Of a stretch of 12,344 nucleotides of DNA, positions 1-7,466 are shown in pieces. The stretch comes from Hyphomicrobiales bacterium (GTDB taxonomy: Bacteria > Pseudomonadota > Alphaproteobacteria > Rhizobiales > Xanthobacteraceae). Under the pieces are notes generated by a model. It was not told the origin of the DNA, searched no databases, and worked only from the letters and a program-made list of their open reading frames with translations. Location: NCBI GenBank assembly GCA_021730825.1, contig JAKFYO010000310.1:1-12344 (forward strand). The letters run 5' to 3'. The position numbers were made by a program, and so were the translations under genes. Numbering within the stretch: position 1 is the first letter of the stretch; each line of letters starts with the position of its first letter.

Positions 1-90
1 GATCCATGCAGGCGGCATTAGAGCCATCGGCGCCATGCGCGGCAAGCGCTGTTTGACGGCGGCGTAACGGTGCGGCACGACAACGTCCGC

Positions 91-1050
91 ATGACGACCG
101 ATACGAGCACAAAGCCGCAGCCGCCGAGCCAGTTCGAGCAGCGCCTCGCATGGCACGCAGAGATTTGCGAAAGCTTGCTCGCTGCCCTGCTCGCAAAGGA
201 ACCGCTGCCGGATGAATTTGCGCGTCCTGCGCGCCTGCTGGAGGCCATGCGTCACGCGGTACTCGGCGGCGGCAAGCGTCTTCGCCCGGCGCTCGTAGTC
301 GAGACCGCTTCGATTTTCGGCGTGGGCGAACAGGAAGCGATGCATACGGGCGCCGCCTTCGAACTTCTGCACTGCTATTCGCTGGTCCATGACGATCTTC
401 CGGCAATGGACAATGACGACACCCGCCGCGGCAAGCCGACCGTGCACAAGGCGTTCGACGAAGCGACTGCGGTGCTCGCGGGCGATGCCTTGCAGACGCT
501 CGCCTTCGATGTGCTCTCGCGCGATAAAACGCACCGCGATCCCGCCGTACGCATAGCGCTCGTAAAGTGTCTCGCGCGCGCAAGCGGCATCGGCGGCATG
601 GCGGGCGGCCAGATGCTCGATCTCGAAGCCGAAGGCCGCTTCACCGAAAGCAAAATGCCGCTGGCGCTCGCCCTTTCCGATATCGAGAAAGTCCAGCGCA
701 TGAAAACCGGGGCGCTGCTTTCTGCCTGTTGCGATGCCGGAACGATTCTCGGCGGCGCAGGCGAGAAGGAAGCGAATGCAATCTCCCGCTACGGCCGCGC
801 GGTCGGCGCCGCGTTTCAGCTCGCCGACGATCTTCTGGACGCCGAAGGCAGTGCTGCGGAAGTCTGTAAGGCCGTCGGCAAGGATGCCGCGAAGAACAAA
901 GCCACCTTCGTGTCGGCGCTGGGTCCCCGCTCCGCGCGCAGAAAACTGACCGAGCTTACCGACGACGCGAAATGGGCGTTGCGGCCTTTCGGCAATCGCG
1001 CAGAGTGGCTTGTCTCCTGCGCCGATTTCATCGCGGCGAGAAAATCCTAG
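91..1050 (+). CDS. ispA: Polyprenyl synthetase, farnesyl diphosphate synthase type
   Basis: Cytoplasmic prenyltransferase that condenses isopentenyl diphosphate with allylic diphosphates, probably to make farnesyl diphosphate for ubiquinone, hopanoid and undecaprenyl synthesis. Counting from the ATG at 91 (319 aa), GGGKRLRP lies at about residues 59-66. The first aspartate-rich motif DDLPAMD is at 101-107 and the second, DDLLD, at 246-250. The two-residue insertion in the first motif and a tyrosine five residues before it (Y96) are typical of bacterial type II FPP synthases, so a short product is likely. I chose ATG 91 because the following MTTD-like start resembles relatives. An in-frame GTG at 70 would add seven residues, and neither start has a clear Shine-Dalgarno. 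The stop abuts the next gene, suggesting translational coupling. Family assignment is firm; chain length is inferred. Confidence 0.93.
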   Translation: MTTDTSTKPQPPSQFEQRLAWHAEICESLLAALLAKEPLPDEFARPARLLEAMRHAVLGGGKRLRPALVVETASIFGVGEQEAMHTGAAFELLHCYSLVHDDLPAMDNDDTRRGKPTVHKAFDEATAVLAGDALQTLAFDVLSRDKTHRDPAVRIALVKCLARASGIGGMAGGQMLDLEAEGRFTESKMPLALALSDIEKVQRMKTGALLSACCDAGTILGGAGEKEANAISRYGRAVGAAFQLADDLLDAEGSAAEVCKAVGKDAAKNKATFVSALGPRSARRKLTELTDDAKWALRPFGNRAEWLVSCADFIAARKS

Positions 1051-1731
1051 ATGCTGAAGCTCCCCGCAAAACGCCCGAGCAGCGTCTTCAAACGGCAACT
1101 GCTCGCGCATGCGCGGATCGTTATCGCGCTTGCGGCCGGCATCATTGTCTGGTTTGCCGCGCGCAATTTCCTCCCTGTTACGCGTTTTCTGATCGCGTGG
1201 AACGCGGGCGTCTGGCTGTTCCTCGCGCTTGCATTGCGGATGATGGCGAGCGCCAGCGTGGTAGATTTGAGAAAGCGCGCGGGCCTTGAAGAAGAAGGGC
1301 GGATCGCGACGCTCATCATCGTGACACTCGCGACCGCCGTTGCATTCATCGCACTCGGTCTCGAACTCTCGGACGCGCTGCAAGACAAGGCACCGGACAG
1401 ATCGCTTCGCATTGCCATCGCGCTTGCTGCGATCTTCGGCTCCTGGCTATTCGTGAATTTCGCCTTCGCGCTTCATTATGCGCACGAAGTCTATCGCACG
1501 AAGCTTTCCATCAATTCGCTCGGCTTCCCCAACGAGAAACAGCCCGACTACTGGGACTTTCTCTATTTTGCGACGGTGCTCGGCACCACGTTTCAGACTT
1601 CCGACGTGGAAATCCGCGCGAGCATCTTGCGTAGGACCGCGATGGTGCAGGGGCTGGTCGCATTTTTGTTCAACACCGCAATCATCGCCTTGACCGTGAG
1701 TGTCGCTTCGCAACTGATCGGCGGAAAGTAG
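1051..1731 (+). CDS. DUF1345 family integral membrane protein
   Basis: 226-residue inner-membrane protein of unknown function. Hydrophobic stretches at about 21-42, 46-66, 86-106, 120-143 and 197-222 suggest five membrane segments. The diagnostic part is the conserved block at about 165-186, a PDYWDFLYF segment followed by a TFQTSDV segment, which I recognise from the DUF1345 family. A charged loop (about 67-84) separates the second and third segments. The ATG follows the ispA stop TAG with no gap, and a purine-rich GAGAAAA inside the end of ispA could serve as its ribosome site, so the two are probably cotranscribed. Nothing in the sequence reveals a substrate. Its 3' end abuts the stop of convergent ispG. 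Confidence 0.85.
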   Translation: MLKLPAKRPSSVFKRQLLAHARIVIALAAGIIVWFAARNFLPVTRFLIAWNAGVWLFLALALRMMASASVVDLRKRAGLEEEGRIATLIIVTLATAVAFIALGLELSDALQDKAPDRSLRIAIALAAIFGSWLFVNFAFALHYAHEVYRTKLSINSLGFPNEKQPDYWDFLYFATVLGTTFQTSDVEIRASILRRTAMVQGLVAFLFNTAIIALTVSVASQLIGGK

Positions 1732-3000
1732 TTATTCCGCGGCCGGCTTTTCGGAAATGCCGCCGAAGCGCCGCGCGATATAGTCTTCGACGATTGCCTT
1801 GAAATCGGCGGCCAAGGTCGGCCCGCGCAACGTCATCGCTTTCTTGCCGTCGATGAAGACAGGCGCCGCCGGCGCTTCGCCTGTGCCCGGCAGCGAAATG
1901 CCGATATCGGCGTGCTTCGATTCGCCGGGCCCGTTCACGATGCAGCCCATCACCGCGACGTTCAGCGTCTCGACGCCCGGATACTTCTTCTTCCACTCGG
2001 TCATCGAGTCGCGAATGTAAGATTGGATTTCGAACGCAAGCTCCTGAAACACCGTCGAGGTCGTGCGCCCGCAGCCGGGGCAGGCAGCGACGAGCGGCAC
2101 GAAGGTGCGAAAGCCCATCGTCTGCAGAAGTTCTTGCGCGACCTTCACTTCCAGCGTGCGGTCGCCGTTCGGCTCGGGCGTGAGCGAGATGCGGATGGTG
2201 TCGCCGATCCCTTGTTGCATCAAGATCGAAAGCGAAGCGGCGGACGCGACAATGCCCTTCGAGCCCATGCCGGCTTCGGTGAGGCCCAGATGCAGCGCGT
2301 AATCGGAGCGCCGTCCCAAGTCCTGATAGACCGCGATCAGATCCTGCACCGCGGACACTTTCGCGGAGAGAATGATCTGCTCGCGCTTCATGCCGAGTTC
2401 TTCGGCCCGCGACGCCGAAATCAGCGCCGACTGTACCAGCGCTTCCCGCGTCACCGCGCGGGCTTCCACCGGCTTCGCGGATTTCGCGTTCTCGTCCATC
2501 AGATGCGTGAGCAGTTCCTGATCGAGCGAGCCCCAGTTCGCGCCGATACGGACCGGCTTATTGTGCTTCAGCGCCATCTCGATGATCGAGGAAAATTGCT
2601 TGTCGCGCTTTTCGCGGAAACCCACGTTGCCGGGATTGATGCGGTACTTCGCGAGCGCTTCCGCGCAGGCCGGATGATCTGCAAGCAATTTGTGACCGAT
2701 GTAATGAAAATCTCCGACCAGCGGCACGTTGAGATTCATTTTTAATAGCCGGTCGCGGATATGCGGCACGGCTGCCGCCGCCTCGTCGCGGTCAACCGTG
2801 ATGCGCACGATCTCGGAGCCGGCGCGGAAAAGATCAACAACCTGCTGCGTGGTCTTCTCGACATCGGCGGTGTCGGTATTCGTCATCGACTGCACGACGA
2901 TCGGCGCACCGCCGCCAACAACAACACCGCCGACATTGACCGGCACGGATACGCGCCGCGCAGCCGCGCCGAACATCGTCTCGTTGTCGTGTGCGTTCAT
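1732..3000 (-). CDS. ispG: 4-hydroxy-3-methylbut-2-enyl diphosphate synthase (IspG/GcpE)
   Basis: Iron-sulfur enzyme of the MEP pathway that converts methylerythritol cyclodiphosphate to HMBPP in the cytoplasm, using flavodoxin or ferredoxin electrons. From the ATG at 3000 the protein has 422 residues. A TIM-barrel part contains [18 protein letters not shown] near the N-terminus and a central INPGNVGF. The C-terminal [4Fe-4S] domain has C307 and C310 in CPGCGRT, plus C353 and E360 in GCIVNGPGE; the Cys-to-Glu spacing of seven matches the known cluster ligands, so all four are present. I prefer ATG 3000: it overlaps the TGA of the upstream zur-like gene (ATGA), and GGAAG lies 11 nt upstream. 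An in-frame ATG at 3030 would add ten residues inside the zur coding sequence. Confidence 0.96.
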   Translation of the reverse strand: MNAHDNETMFGAAARRVSVPVNVGGVVVGGGAPIVVQSMTNTDTADVEKTTQQVVDLFRAGSEIVRITVDRDEAAAAVPHIRDRLLKMNLNVPLVGDFHYIGHKLLADHPACAEALAKYRINPGNVGFREKRDKQFSSIIEMALKHNKPVRIGANWGSLDQELLTHLMDENAKSAKPVEARAVTREALVQSALISASRAEELGMKREQIILSAKVSAVQDLIAVYQDLGRRSDYALHLGLTEAGMGSKGIVASAASLSILMQQGIGDTIRISLTPEPNGDRTLEVKVAQELLQTMGFRTFVPLVAACPGCGRTTSTVFQELAFEIQSYIRDSMTEWKKKYPGVETLNVAVMGCIVNGPGESKHADIGISLPGTGEAPAAPVFIDGKKAMTLRGPTLAADFKAIVEDYIARRFGGISEKPAAE

Positions 3001-3485
3001 CGCTTGGATTTCTTCCGGCACGGCTCGCATATGCCGCTGACTTCGATAATCGAAGAGCGCGCCTCGAAGCCCGCCGCTTTCGTTGCCTTCGCGACATCAC
3101 GTCCGAATGACGCCGCCTGCATCTCCGCGACCGCGCCGCATTTTTCGCAAAGCAGGAACATCACCGGCTCCGCGCGTTCGTGTCCGGCACTGCATGCAAG
3201 AAACGCGTTACGGCTTTCGATGCGGTGCGCGAGGTTCTCCGCGGTCAGAAAATCGAGCGCGCGATAGACCGACATTGCCGGCACTGGCTCGCCGGATGCG
3301 CTGAGCTTTTCGACGATCTCGTAGGCACCTACCGGCGCATGGCTTTGCGCCAGAATTTCCAACACCCGGCGCCGTAATGGCGTCAGCCGCAAGCCGCGCC
3401 CGCCGCAGGCCTTCTCGGCGCGGGAAAGCGCGTCTTCCACGCATTGATCGTGGTCGTGGCCGGGGTCCGGGAAGGCCTTGTGCAT
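2997..3485 (-). CDS. zur: Fur-family regulator, Zur type (zinc uptake regulator)
   Basis: 162-residue metal-responsive DNA-binding repressor. An N-terminal winged helix spans about residues 20-90, with [14 protein letters not shown] and the recognition-helix region [10 protein letters not shown] (71-80). The stretch [12 protein letters not shown] (87-98), then [10 protein letters not shown] with C113/C116 and a C-terminal CEPC (C153/C156), matches Zur proteins better than Fur, PerR or Irr; the four cysteines should hold the structural zinc. A His/Asp/Cys-rich tail (HDHDQC, 10-15) may bind metal. It is the first gene of a two-gene unit with ispG, sharing an ATGA overlap. A short A/T palindrome lies directly upstream of its ATG, so autoregulation is possible. 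Zinc specificity is inferred from sequence resemblance only. Confidence 0.88.
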   Translation of the reverse strand: MHKAFPDPGHDHDQCVEDALSRAEKACGGRGLRLTPLRRRVLEILAQSHAPVGAYEIVEKLSASGEPVPAMSVYRALDFLTAENLAHRIESRNAFLACSAGHERAEPVMFLLCEKCGAVAEMQAASFGRDVAKATKAAGFEARSSIIEVSGICEPCRKKSKR

Positions 3486-3486
3486 G

Positions 3487-3499
3487 GATATAGAATATC
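3487..3499. promoter_or_regulatory. Small palindrome in the zur/patatin divergent region
   Basis: GATAT-AGA-ATATC is a perfect 5-bp inverted repeat with a 3-nt centre, placed 2 nt upstream of the zur ATG. It is strikingly A/T-rich against its surroundings, and its outer pattern resembles the A/T-rich palindromes I recall for proteobacterial Zur boxes. It could be an operator for self-repression of zur, or could simply include the -10 element. Sequence resemblance only. Confidence 0.35.
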
Positions 3500-3525
3500 A
3501 GGCCAAAGGCGGCTAAAACCAGCCC

Positions 3526-3554
3526 TTGCGCTTTATGTTGCAGTGCACAATATA
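3526..3554 (+). promoter_or_regulatory. Possible promoter of the patatin-like gene
   Basis: TTGCGC (3526-3531) is followed after 17 nt by AATATA (3549-3554), overlapping TATACC at 3551. The -35-like half is reasonable and the -10 half poor. If used, transcription would begin at about the ATG at 3561, giving a leaderless or nearly leaderless message; this fits the absence of any Shine-Dalgarno before that ATG. Confidence 0.25.
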
Positions 3555-3560
3555 CCCCTG

Positions 3561-4589
3561 ATGCTGCGCTCGGCGAAACCCGTGAACCTTGCGCTCCAGG
3601 GCGGCGGCGCGCATGGCGCCTTCACCTGGGGCGTGCTCGACCGTTTGCTGGAAGAGCGGCGGATCGACCTCAGTTCGATTTCCGGCACCAGTGCGGGCGC
3701 GATGAACGCGGTCGTGCTGGCCTCCGGCCATCAGAATGGCGGCCGCGACGGCGCACGCGCGGCGCTCGAAAATTTCTGGCGCGCGGTGTCGCGCGACGGA
3801 CGGGTAAGTCCGATCCAGCGCGGGCTCATGGACAAACTCATGGGCAACTGGTCGCTCGACAAGAACCCGTTTTTTCTGGCGATGGATATGGCGACGCACT
3901 TCGTCTCGCCCTACGACTTCAATCCGTTCAACATCAATCCGCTGCGCGAGTTGCTTGAGCGCGAAGTCGATTTCGATGCGCTTCGCAAGAACCGCGACAT
4001 CAAGATCTATCTCTCCGCCACCAACGTCCACACCGGCAAGGTGCGCATCTTTCAGGGCAAGGAAATCACCGCCGATGTCGTGATGGCATCGGCCTGCCTG
4101 CCGTTTCTGTTTAAGGCTGTCGAAATCGACGGCACGCCTTATTGGGACGGCGGCTATGTCGGCAATCCGCCGCTTTTCCCGTTTTTCAGAAGCGGCGAAG
4201 GCGGCGACGTGTTGCTCGTGCAGACTAACCCCGTGATCCGCGAGCAAACTCCGCAAAGCGCGCGCGACATTCTCAATCGCATCAACGAAATCACCTTCAA
4301 CGCCTCGCTCGCTTCCGAATTCCGCGCGATCGGCTATGTAAACCGCATGCTGGGCTCGCGGCTCTTGCGCCGCTTCACCGGCAAGACCTCGCCGGAAGTG
4401 CGGCTGCATCGCATCGAGGCCGGCGAAAGTCTTACCGAGCTCACCTCGAGTTCGAAGTTCAATGTCGACTGGGCCTTCTTCCAGCATCTGCGCGACATCG
4501 GCCGTGAGGCGACGGAAGAATTCCTGAAGCGCCATTATCGCGCAATCGGAAGGCGCTCGACGCTCGATCTCAGGAAAGAAGGCGGCTGA
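3561..4589 (+). CDS. Patatin-like phospholipase / acyl hydrolase
   Basis: 342-residue lipid acyl hydrolase with a Ser-Asp dyad. From ATG 3561 the oxyanion-hole glycine motif GGGAHG is at 14-19, the nucleophile elbow GTSAG at 42-46 (S44), and the catalytic Asp in DGG at 196-198, all in the order and spacing of bacterial patatins. There is no signal peptide or membrane segment, so it is probably cytoplasmic or peripheral on the inner membrane. The reading frame is open back to 3444, but that start would overlap the divergent zur coding region, and homologous-looking sequence only begins just after residue 1 here. The likely substrate is phospholipid or another acyl ester; a role in storage-granule or membrane lipid turnover is a guess. 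The stop lies within a GC-rich hairpin. Confidence 0.9.
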   Translation: MLRSAKPVNLALQGGGAHGAFTWGVLDRLLEERRIDLSSISGTSAGAMNAVVLASGHQNGGRDGARAALENFWRAVSRDGRVSPIQRGLMDKLMGNWSLDKNPFFLAMDMATHFVSPYDFNPFNINPLRELLEREVDFDALRKNRDIKIYLSATNVHTGKVRIFQGKEITADVVMASACLPFLFKAVEIDGTPYWDGGYVGNPPLFPFFRSGEGGDVLLVQTNPVIREQTPQSARDILNRINEITFNASLASEFRAIGYVNRMLGSRLLRRFTGKTSPEVRLHRIEAGESLTELTSSSKFNVDWAFFQHLRDIGREATEEFLKRHYRAIGRRSTLDLRKEGG

Positions 4590-4597
4590 GGCCGCCT
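4580..4597 (+). terminator. GC hairpin over the stop of the patatin-like gene
   Basis: A 7-bp stem (AGGCGGC / GCCGCCT) with a TGAG loop sits over the TGA stop codon of the patatin-like gene. No T-run follows on the + strand; on the - strand a TTCTTT-like run follows. It is at best a weak factor-independent terminator, or a pause site or 3'-end stabiliser. Confidence 0.35.
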
Positions 4598-4702
4598 AAA
4601 GCTGCAACCCCAACTTCGGCACAATCGCCTTTAATCATCATCTTCGCGCTGTAGCCGTTTGCCGCTAAAGTCCGGCGCAATACACCTTTCGCGGAAGACC
4701 GT

Positions 4703-5761
4703 ATGAAGATCTGGAAAATTCTTGTCTCTTTTGTATTGCTTTATGTGTCGCCCGCGTTCGCGCAGGAGCGGCCCAAGCTGCAAACCAATCAGGAATATGT
4801 CGAGGAGCTTTATCGCAACCCCACCGCCCCGGTGGGCGACAAAAAAGAGATGCTTCAGTTTGTGCTGAAGACCCTGCCCGATCGCGTGAAGGTCTATCCG
4901 ACCGAGAATTATTTCTATTTCGGGTTCTATTCGGGCGGTGTGCGCTATGCCGGCAACATTCGTTTGGACGCGAGCGACCGCGACAAAGGCAAGCTGCACT
5001 TCGCCTATTACATCGATCATGTTGCGTGGAAGCCCGAGCAGCCGGTGAACTACGCGGTGATGGATGTAGTGGACGGCGTGAAGATCGAGAAGGTCGAGCG
5101 CTTTCTCTATCGCGTCACTGCAGGCGAGCGAGCCGTGCTATTCGAACTGAACGACCTCTCCGCCGTGCGCCCACCGGAAGCGGCGATCGATCCGGACGAA
5201 CGCTTCATCGGCCCGGTATTCGACGAATCCGGAATCCGTTTTCTCCTCGTCTACAATTCGAAGCTCAAACTCTTTCATTATATTCTGGATGAGAGCGTGC
5301 CGGTGCCGGACGATCTGCACCGCATCAAGTCGACCGACCGCATCCTGCTCGGCACGCGCACCGGCTTCGCGTTCTATCGCGACCTGAAACGCGAACGGAA
5401 AATCCTGATCGGCGTCTATGAAGGCAACACGCTCGCGAATAATTATTTCGACGGGCCGTTCGATCAGTTGCCGGATAATTTCATCGAAGGCGACGATTTG
5501 CTCAAAGCCATCCTCGAAGTCGCGCCGAACCTGAAAGGCACCATCGACCGCTTCGGCGGCAGCTTCGACGGGGCCGAGCGGTTTCTGATCGCGCCCTATA
5601 TGAGTTACGCCCGCGAGGAAGATCTCTTCCCGGTGCATCGCTGCGCGAGCGGCCCGCAGGGCAAAGGCCCGCGCTATTACGAATGCTTCCTCGCCGATGC
5701 CGAGCCGCAACCGCCCGCGGGCAAGCCGAAAGCCCCGCAGGGCAAAGGCGCTCCAAAATAG
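4703..5761 (+). CDS. Secreted protein of unknown function
   Basis: 352-residue protein I do not recognise. A signal peptide is clear: basic start (MKIWK), hydrophobic core 6-15, and cleavage after SPAFA at residue 20, so the mature protein should be periplasmic or exported. The body is rich in aromatic and charged residues, with alternating beta-type stretches (for example YFYFGFYSGGVRYAG at about 70-84, HFAYYIDHVAW at about 98-108), suggesting a beta-rich soluble fold. It has two cysteines near the C-terminus (HRCASG and YECFLA) that could form a disulfide. The last 20 or so residues are a low-complexity Pro/Gly/Lys/Gln tail. GGAAG five nt upstream supports the ATG. It lies alone in a 113-bp upstream and 71-bp downstream setting. 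Confidence 0.8.
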   Translation: MKIWKILVSFVLLYVSPAFAQERPKLQTNQEYVEELYRNPTAPVGDKKEMLQFVLKTLPDRVKVYPTENYFYFGFYSGGVRYAGNIRLDASDRDKGKLHFAYYIDHVAWKPEQPVNYAVMDVVDGVKIEKVERFLYRVTAGERAVLFELNDLSAVRPPEAAIDPDERFIGPVFDESGIRFLLVYNSKLKLFHYILDESVPVPDDLHRIKSTDRILLGTRTGFAFYRDLKRERKILIGVYEGNTLANNYFDGPFDQLPDNFIEGDDLLKAILEVAPNLKGTIDRFGGSFDGAERFLIAPYMSYAREEDLFPVHRCASGPQGKGPRYYECFLADAEPQPPAGKPKAPQGKGAPK

Positions 5762-5777
5762 CCGATCAGGCCTGCGC

Positions 5778-5807
5778 TTCCTTGCCGGACCGCGAAAGCG
5801 CTACAAT
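5778..5807 (+). promoter_or_regulatory. Possible promoter of the XdhC/molybdopterin operon
   Basis: TACAAT (5802-5807) is a good -10 hexamer about 25 nt before the first ATG of the unit. Candidate -35 elements are TTCCTT (5778-5783, 18-nt spacer) or TTGCCG (5782-5787, 14-nt spacer); neither is ideal. Nothing else promoter-like lies between this point and the end of the unit at 9083. Confidence 0.35.
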
Positions 5808-5820
5808 CTTCAAAAGAAGC

Positions 5821-5826
5821 GAGGAG
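5821..5826 (+). promoter_or_regulatory. Strong ribosome binding site fixing the XdhC-N start
   Basis: GAGGAG lies six nt before ATG 5833. It decides in favour of this start over upstream in-frame codons, which would run through the end of the preceding gene from 5683. Confidence 0.6.
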
Positions 5827-5832
5827 CGCCTC

Positions 5833-6150
5833 ATGCAGCAGGAAGATTTACTCGGCACGGCGGCAGCCTGGCGCGCGGCAGGCCGCAAAGTGGCGCTCGC
5901 GACGGTCACCGAAACCTGGGGCTCCGCGCCCCGGCCGGTCGGCTCCAATCTCGTGATCGATGGGACCGGAAATTTTCTCGGCTCGGTTTCCGGCGGCTGC
6001 GTCGAAGGTGCGGTCGTCGCGGAAGCAATCGACGTGATTGCGAGCGGCAGGCCAAAACTCATTTCCTTCGGCGTCGCGGATGAGACCGCATGGGAAGTCG
6101 GATTGTCCTGTGGCGGCAAGATTTCGGTCTACGTCGAACCGGTGAACTGA
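5833..6150 (+). CDS. XdhC/CoxI N-terminal domain protein
   Basis: 105-residue protein consisting only of the N-terminal XdhC/CoxI domain. Family members bind molybdenum cofactor and support its sulfuration and insertion into xanthine-dehydrogenase/CO-dehydrogenase-type enzymes. Recognisable blocks are ALATVTETWGSAPRPVGS (about 21-38), FLGSVSGGCVEGAV (about 48-61) with its conserved Cys, and DETAWEVGLSCGGKI (about 82-96) with a second conserved Cys. It ends naturally at VYVEPVN, where full-length XdhC continues, so it is a clean split and not a frameshift. It is the first gene of a unit that continues with an exporter and then the missing Rossmann half. The start is fixed by GAGGAG six nt upstream. 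Confidence 0.9.
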   Translation: MQQEDLLGTAAAWRAAGRKVALATVTETWGSAPRPVGSNLVIDGTGNFLGSVSGGCVEGAVVAEAIDVIASGRPKLISFGVADETAWEVGLSCGGKISVYVEPVN

Positions 6151-6151
6151 A

Positions 6152-6775
6152 ATGGCTTCGACCGAAGTGCTGATTGCATTCGCAATCGCGACCGCGCTGT
6201 TCGCGTATTTTCCGGGGCCGGCTTTGCTCTACACCGCCGCACAGACGCTCGCTCGCGGCAGACGCGCGGGACTGATGGCAGCGCTCGGCATTCACGTCGG
6301 CTGCTACGCGCATGTGATCGCGGCGACGCTCGGCTTGTCAGCGGTGTTTCGCTATGTGCCTGAAGCCTATACTGCGCTGAAGATCGCGGGCGCCGCCTAT
6401 CTCGTGTGGCTCGGCGTGCAGATGTTGCGCGGCGGCACCGACGAAGCGCCGAAGGTGACGCCAAAATCCGCGCGCCGCGCTTTCGCGGAAAGCATCGTGG
6501 TCGAACTCTTGAACCCCAAGGTTGCGATCTTCTTCATCGCCTTCCTTCCGCAATTCGTGGACCCCGCAGGCTCGCTGCCGATCTGGCTGCAATCGCTGAT
6601 CCTCGGCGTGATCGTGAACTTCGCGTTTTCGTCCGCCGATGTCGTAACCGCTTTTACCGCGAGCGCGGTGATGGGGCGGCTGCGCAAGTCCGGCACTGCG
6701 GAGCGTCTCGCGCGCTGGATCGGCGGCGGTCTCCTGATCGGCCTCGGCCTCAAGCTCGGCATCGACAAGACCTGA
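6152..6775 (+). CDS. LysE/RhtB family exporter
   Basis: 207-residue inner-membrane protein of the LysE/RhtB superfamily, which exports amino acids and related small molecules. It starts with a membrane segment (about 6-26) ending in the signature PGP (21-23), then a basic loop ARGRRAG before segment two. A segment at about 68-88 precedes a charged loop. The conserved NPK (121-123) leads into AIFFIAFLPQF, and two further hydrophobic stretches follow to the C-terminus, giving about six segments. It is sandwiched between the two halves of XdhC with 1-nt gaps on both sides, so it is almost surely cotranslated with them. No substrate can be read from the sequence; context hints at, but does not show, a link with molybdoenzyme metabolism. 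Confidence 0.9.
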   Translation: MASTEVLIAFAIATALFAYFPGPALLYTAAQTLARGRRAGLMAALGIHVGCYAHVIAATLGLSAVFRYVPEAYTALKIAGAAYLVWLGVQMLRGGTDEAPKVTPKSARRAFAESIVVELLNPKVAIFFIAFLPQFVDPAGSLPIWLQSLILGVIVNFAFSSADVVTAFTASAVMGRLRKSGTAERLARWIGGGLLIGLGLKLGIDKT

Positions 6776-6776
6776 T

Positions 6777-7466
6777 ATGAAAATCGCTTTGCTCAATGCG
6801 TTGAACGAGGAACGCGCGGCGCGCCGCGCGGCTGTTGTCGTGACCGCACTTGAGAGCGGCGAGCAGCGGCTCGTAAAAGCAGCTGACATTGCAAAAGACG
6901 AGTTGCGCGCGGCGCTTGAGACGCGGCTACGCTCCGGCAAAAGCGGCACCGAGGAAACGCCAAACGGCAAAGTTTTTCTCACGGTCTTTGTCCCGCCTGC
7001 ACGCCTAGTAATTACTGGCGCGGCCCATATCAGCCAGGAGCTTGCACCGATGGCGCAACGCCTCGGCTATGACGTGACTATCGTCGATCCGCGCACGGCC
7101 TTTGCAACCCCGGAGCGTTTTGCCGGCATCAAGCTCTTGGCCGAATGGCCGGACAAAGTGCTGCCGGAGCTCAGGATCGACGCGCATACGGCATTTGCGG
7201 CACTAACCCACGATCCGAAAATAGACGATCCGGCGCTCCTGCATGCGCTCTCGAAAGATTGCTTTTACGTCGGCGCGCTCGGCTCGAAAAAAACGCACGC
7301 GGCTCGCCTCGAGCGATTGAAGTCGCAAGGCGCAAACGAGGCGCAACTCGCGCGCATTCATGCCCCGATCGGCCTCGATATCGGCGCGGTGTCGCCAGCC
7401 GAAATCGCGGTCTCTATCCTTGCCGAGGTCACCGCGCGGCTCCGCCTTGGCGACGGGAAGCGCTAG
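6777..7466 (+). CDS. XdhC Rossmann-domain protein
   Basis: 229-residue second half of XdhC. The N-terminal 35 residues (ALNEERAARRAAVVVTAL and onward) continue the XdhC N-terminal domain left off at 6150. A central Rossmann-like unit begins at about 76 with LVITGAAHISQELAPM (G81, H84), then VTIVDPRTAFA. The C-terminal part has YVGALGSKKTHAARLERLK and IHAPIGLDIGAVSPAEIAVSIL, both hallmark blocks of the XdhC C-terminal domain. It should form, with the 105-residue partner, a complete cofactor-binding maturation factor. The ATG follows the exporter stop by one nt and the next gene begins directly after its TAG. A good Shine-Dalgarno is lacking, so translation probably relies on coupling. Confidence 0.92.
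   Translation: MKIALLNALNEERAARRAAVVVTALESGEQRLVKAADIAKDELRAALETRLRSGKSGTEETPNGKVFLTVFVPPARLVITGAAHISQELAPMAQRLGYDVTIVDPRTAFATPERFAGIKLLAEWPDKVLPELRIDAHTAFAALTHDPKIDDPALLHALSKDCFYVGALGSKKTHAARLERLKSQGANEAQLARIHAPIGLDIGAVSPAEIAVSILAEVTARLRLGDGKR

Noticed and set aside
2..67. A possible C-terminal end of an upstream + strand gene ending with TAA at 65-67
   Set aside because: The frame favours G/C in third positions and would nearly abut the GTG at 70, but 21 codons without a recognisable motif are too few to call.
1912..2745. A 277-codon open frame on the + strand opposite ispG
   Set aside because: ispG is certain from its cluster ligands; the antisense translation is Arg/His/Leu-rich and shows no family features.
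3513..4535. A 340-codon open frame on the - strand opposite the patatin-like gene
   Set aside because: It lies entirely antisense to a gene with intact catalytic motifs, and its translation is Arg/Ala/His-rich without recognisable domains, as expected of a GC-rich shadow frame.
4658..4668. TTTGCCGCTAA found here and again at 11394-11404, both ahead of exported or membrane proteins
   Set aside because: An 11-base match between two points is expected many times by chance in a 12-kb window, and the positions relative to the starts differ.
5683..5832. Longer start for the XdhC N-terminal protein
   Set aside because: It would overlap the end of the upstream secreted-protein gene, and the ATG at 5833 has a strong GAGGAG at proper spacing.
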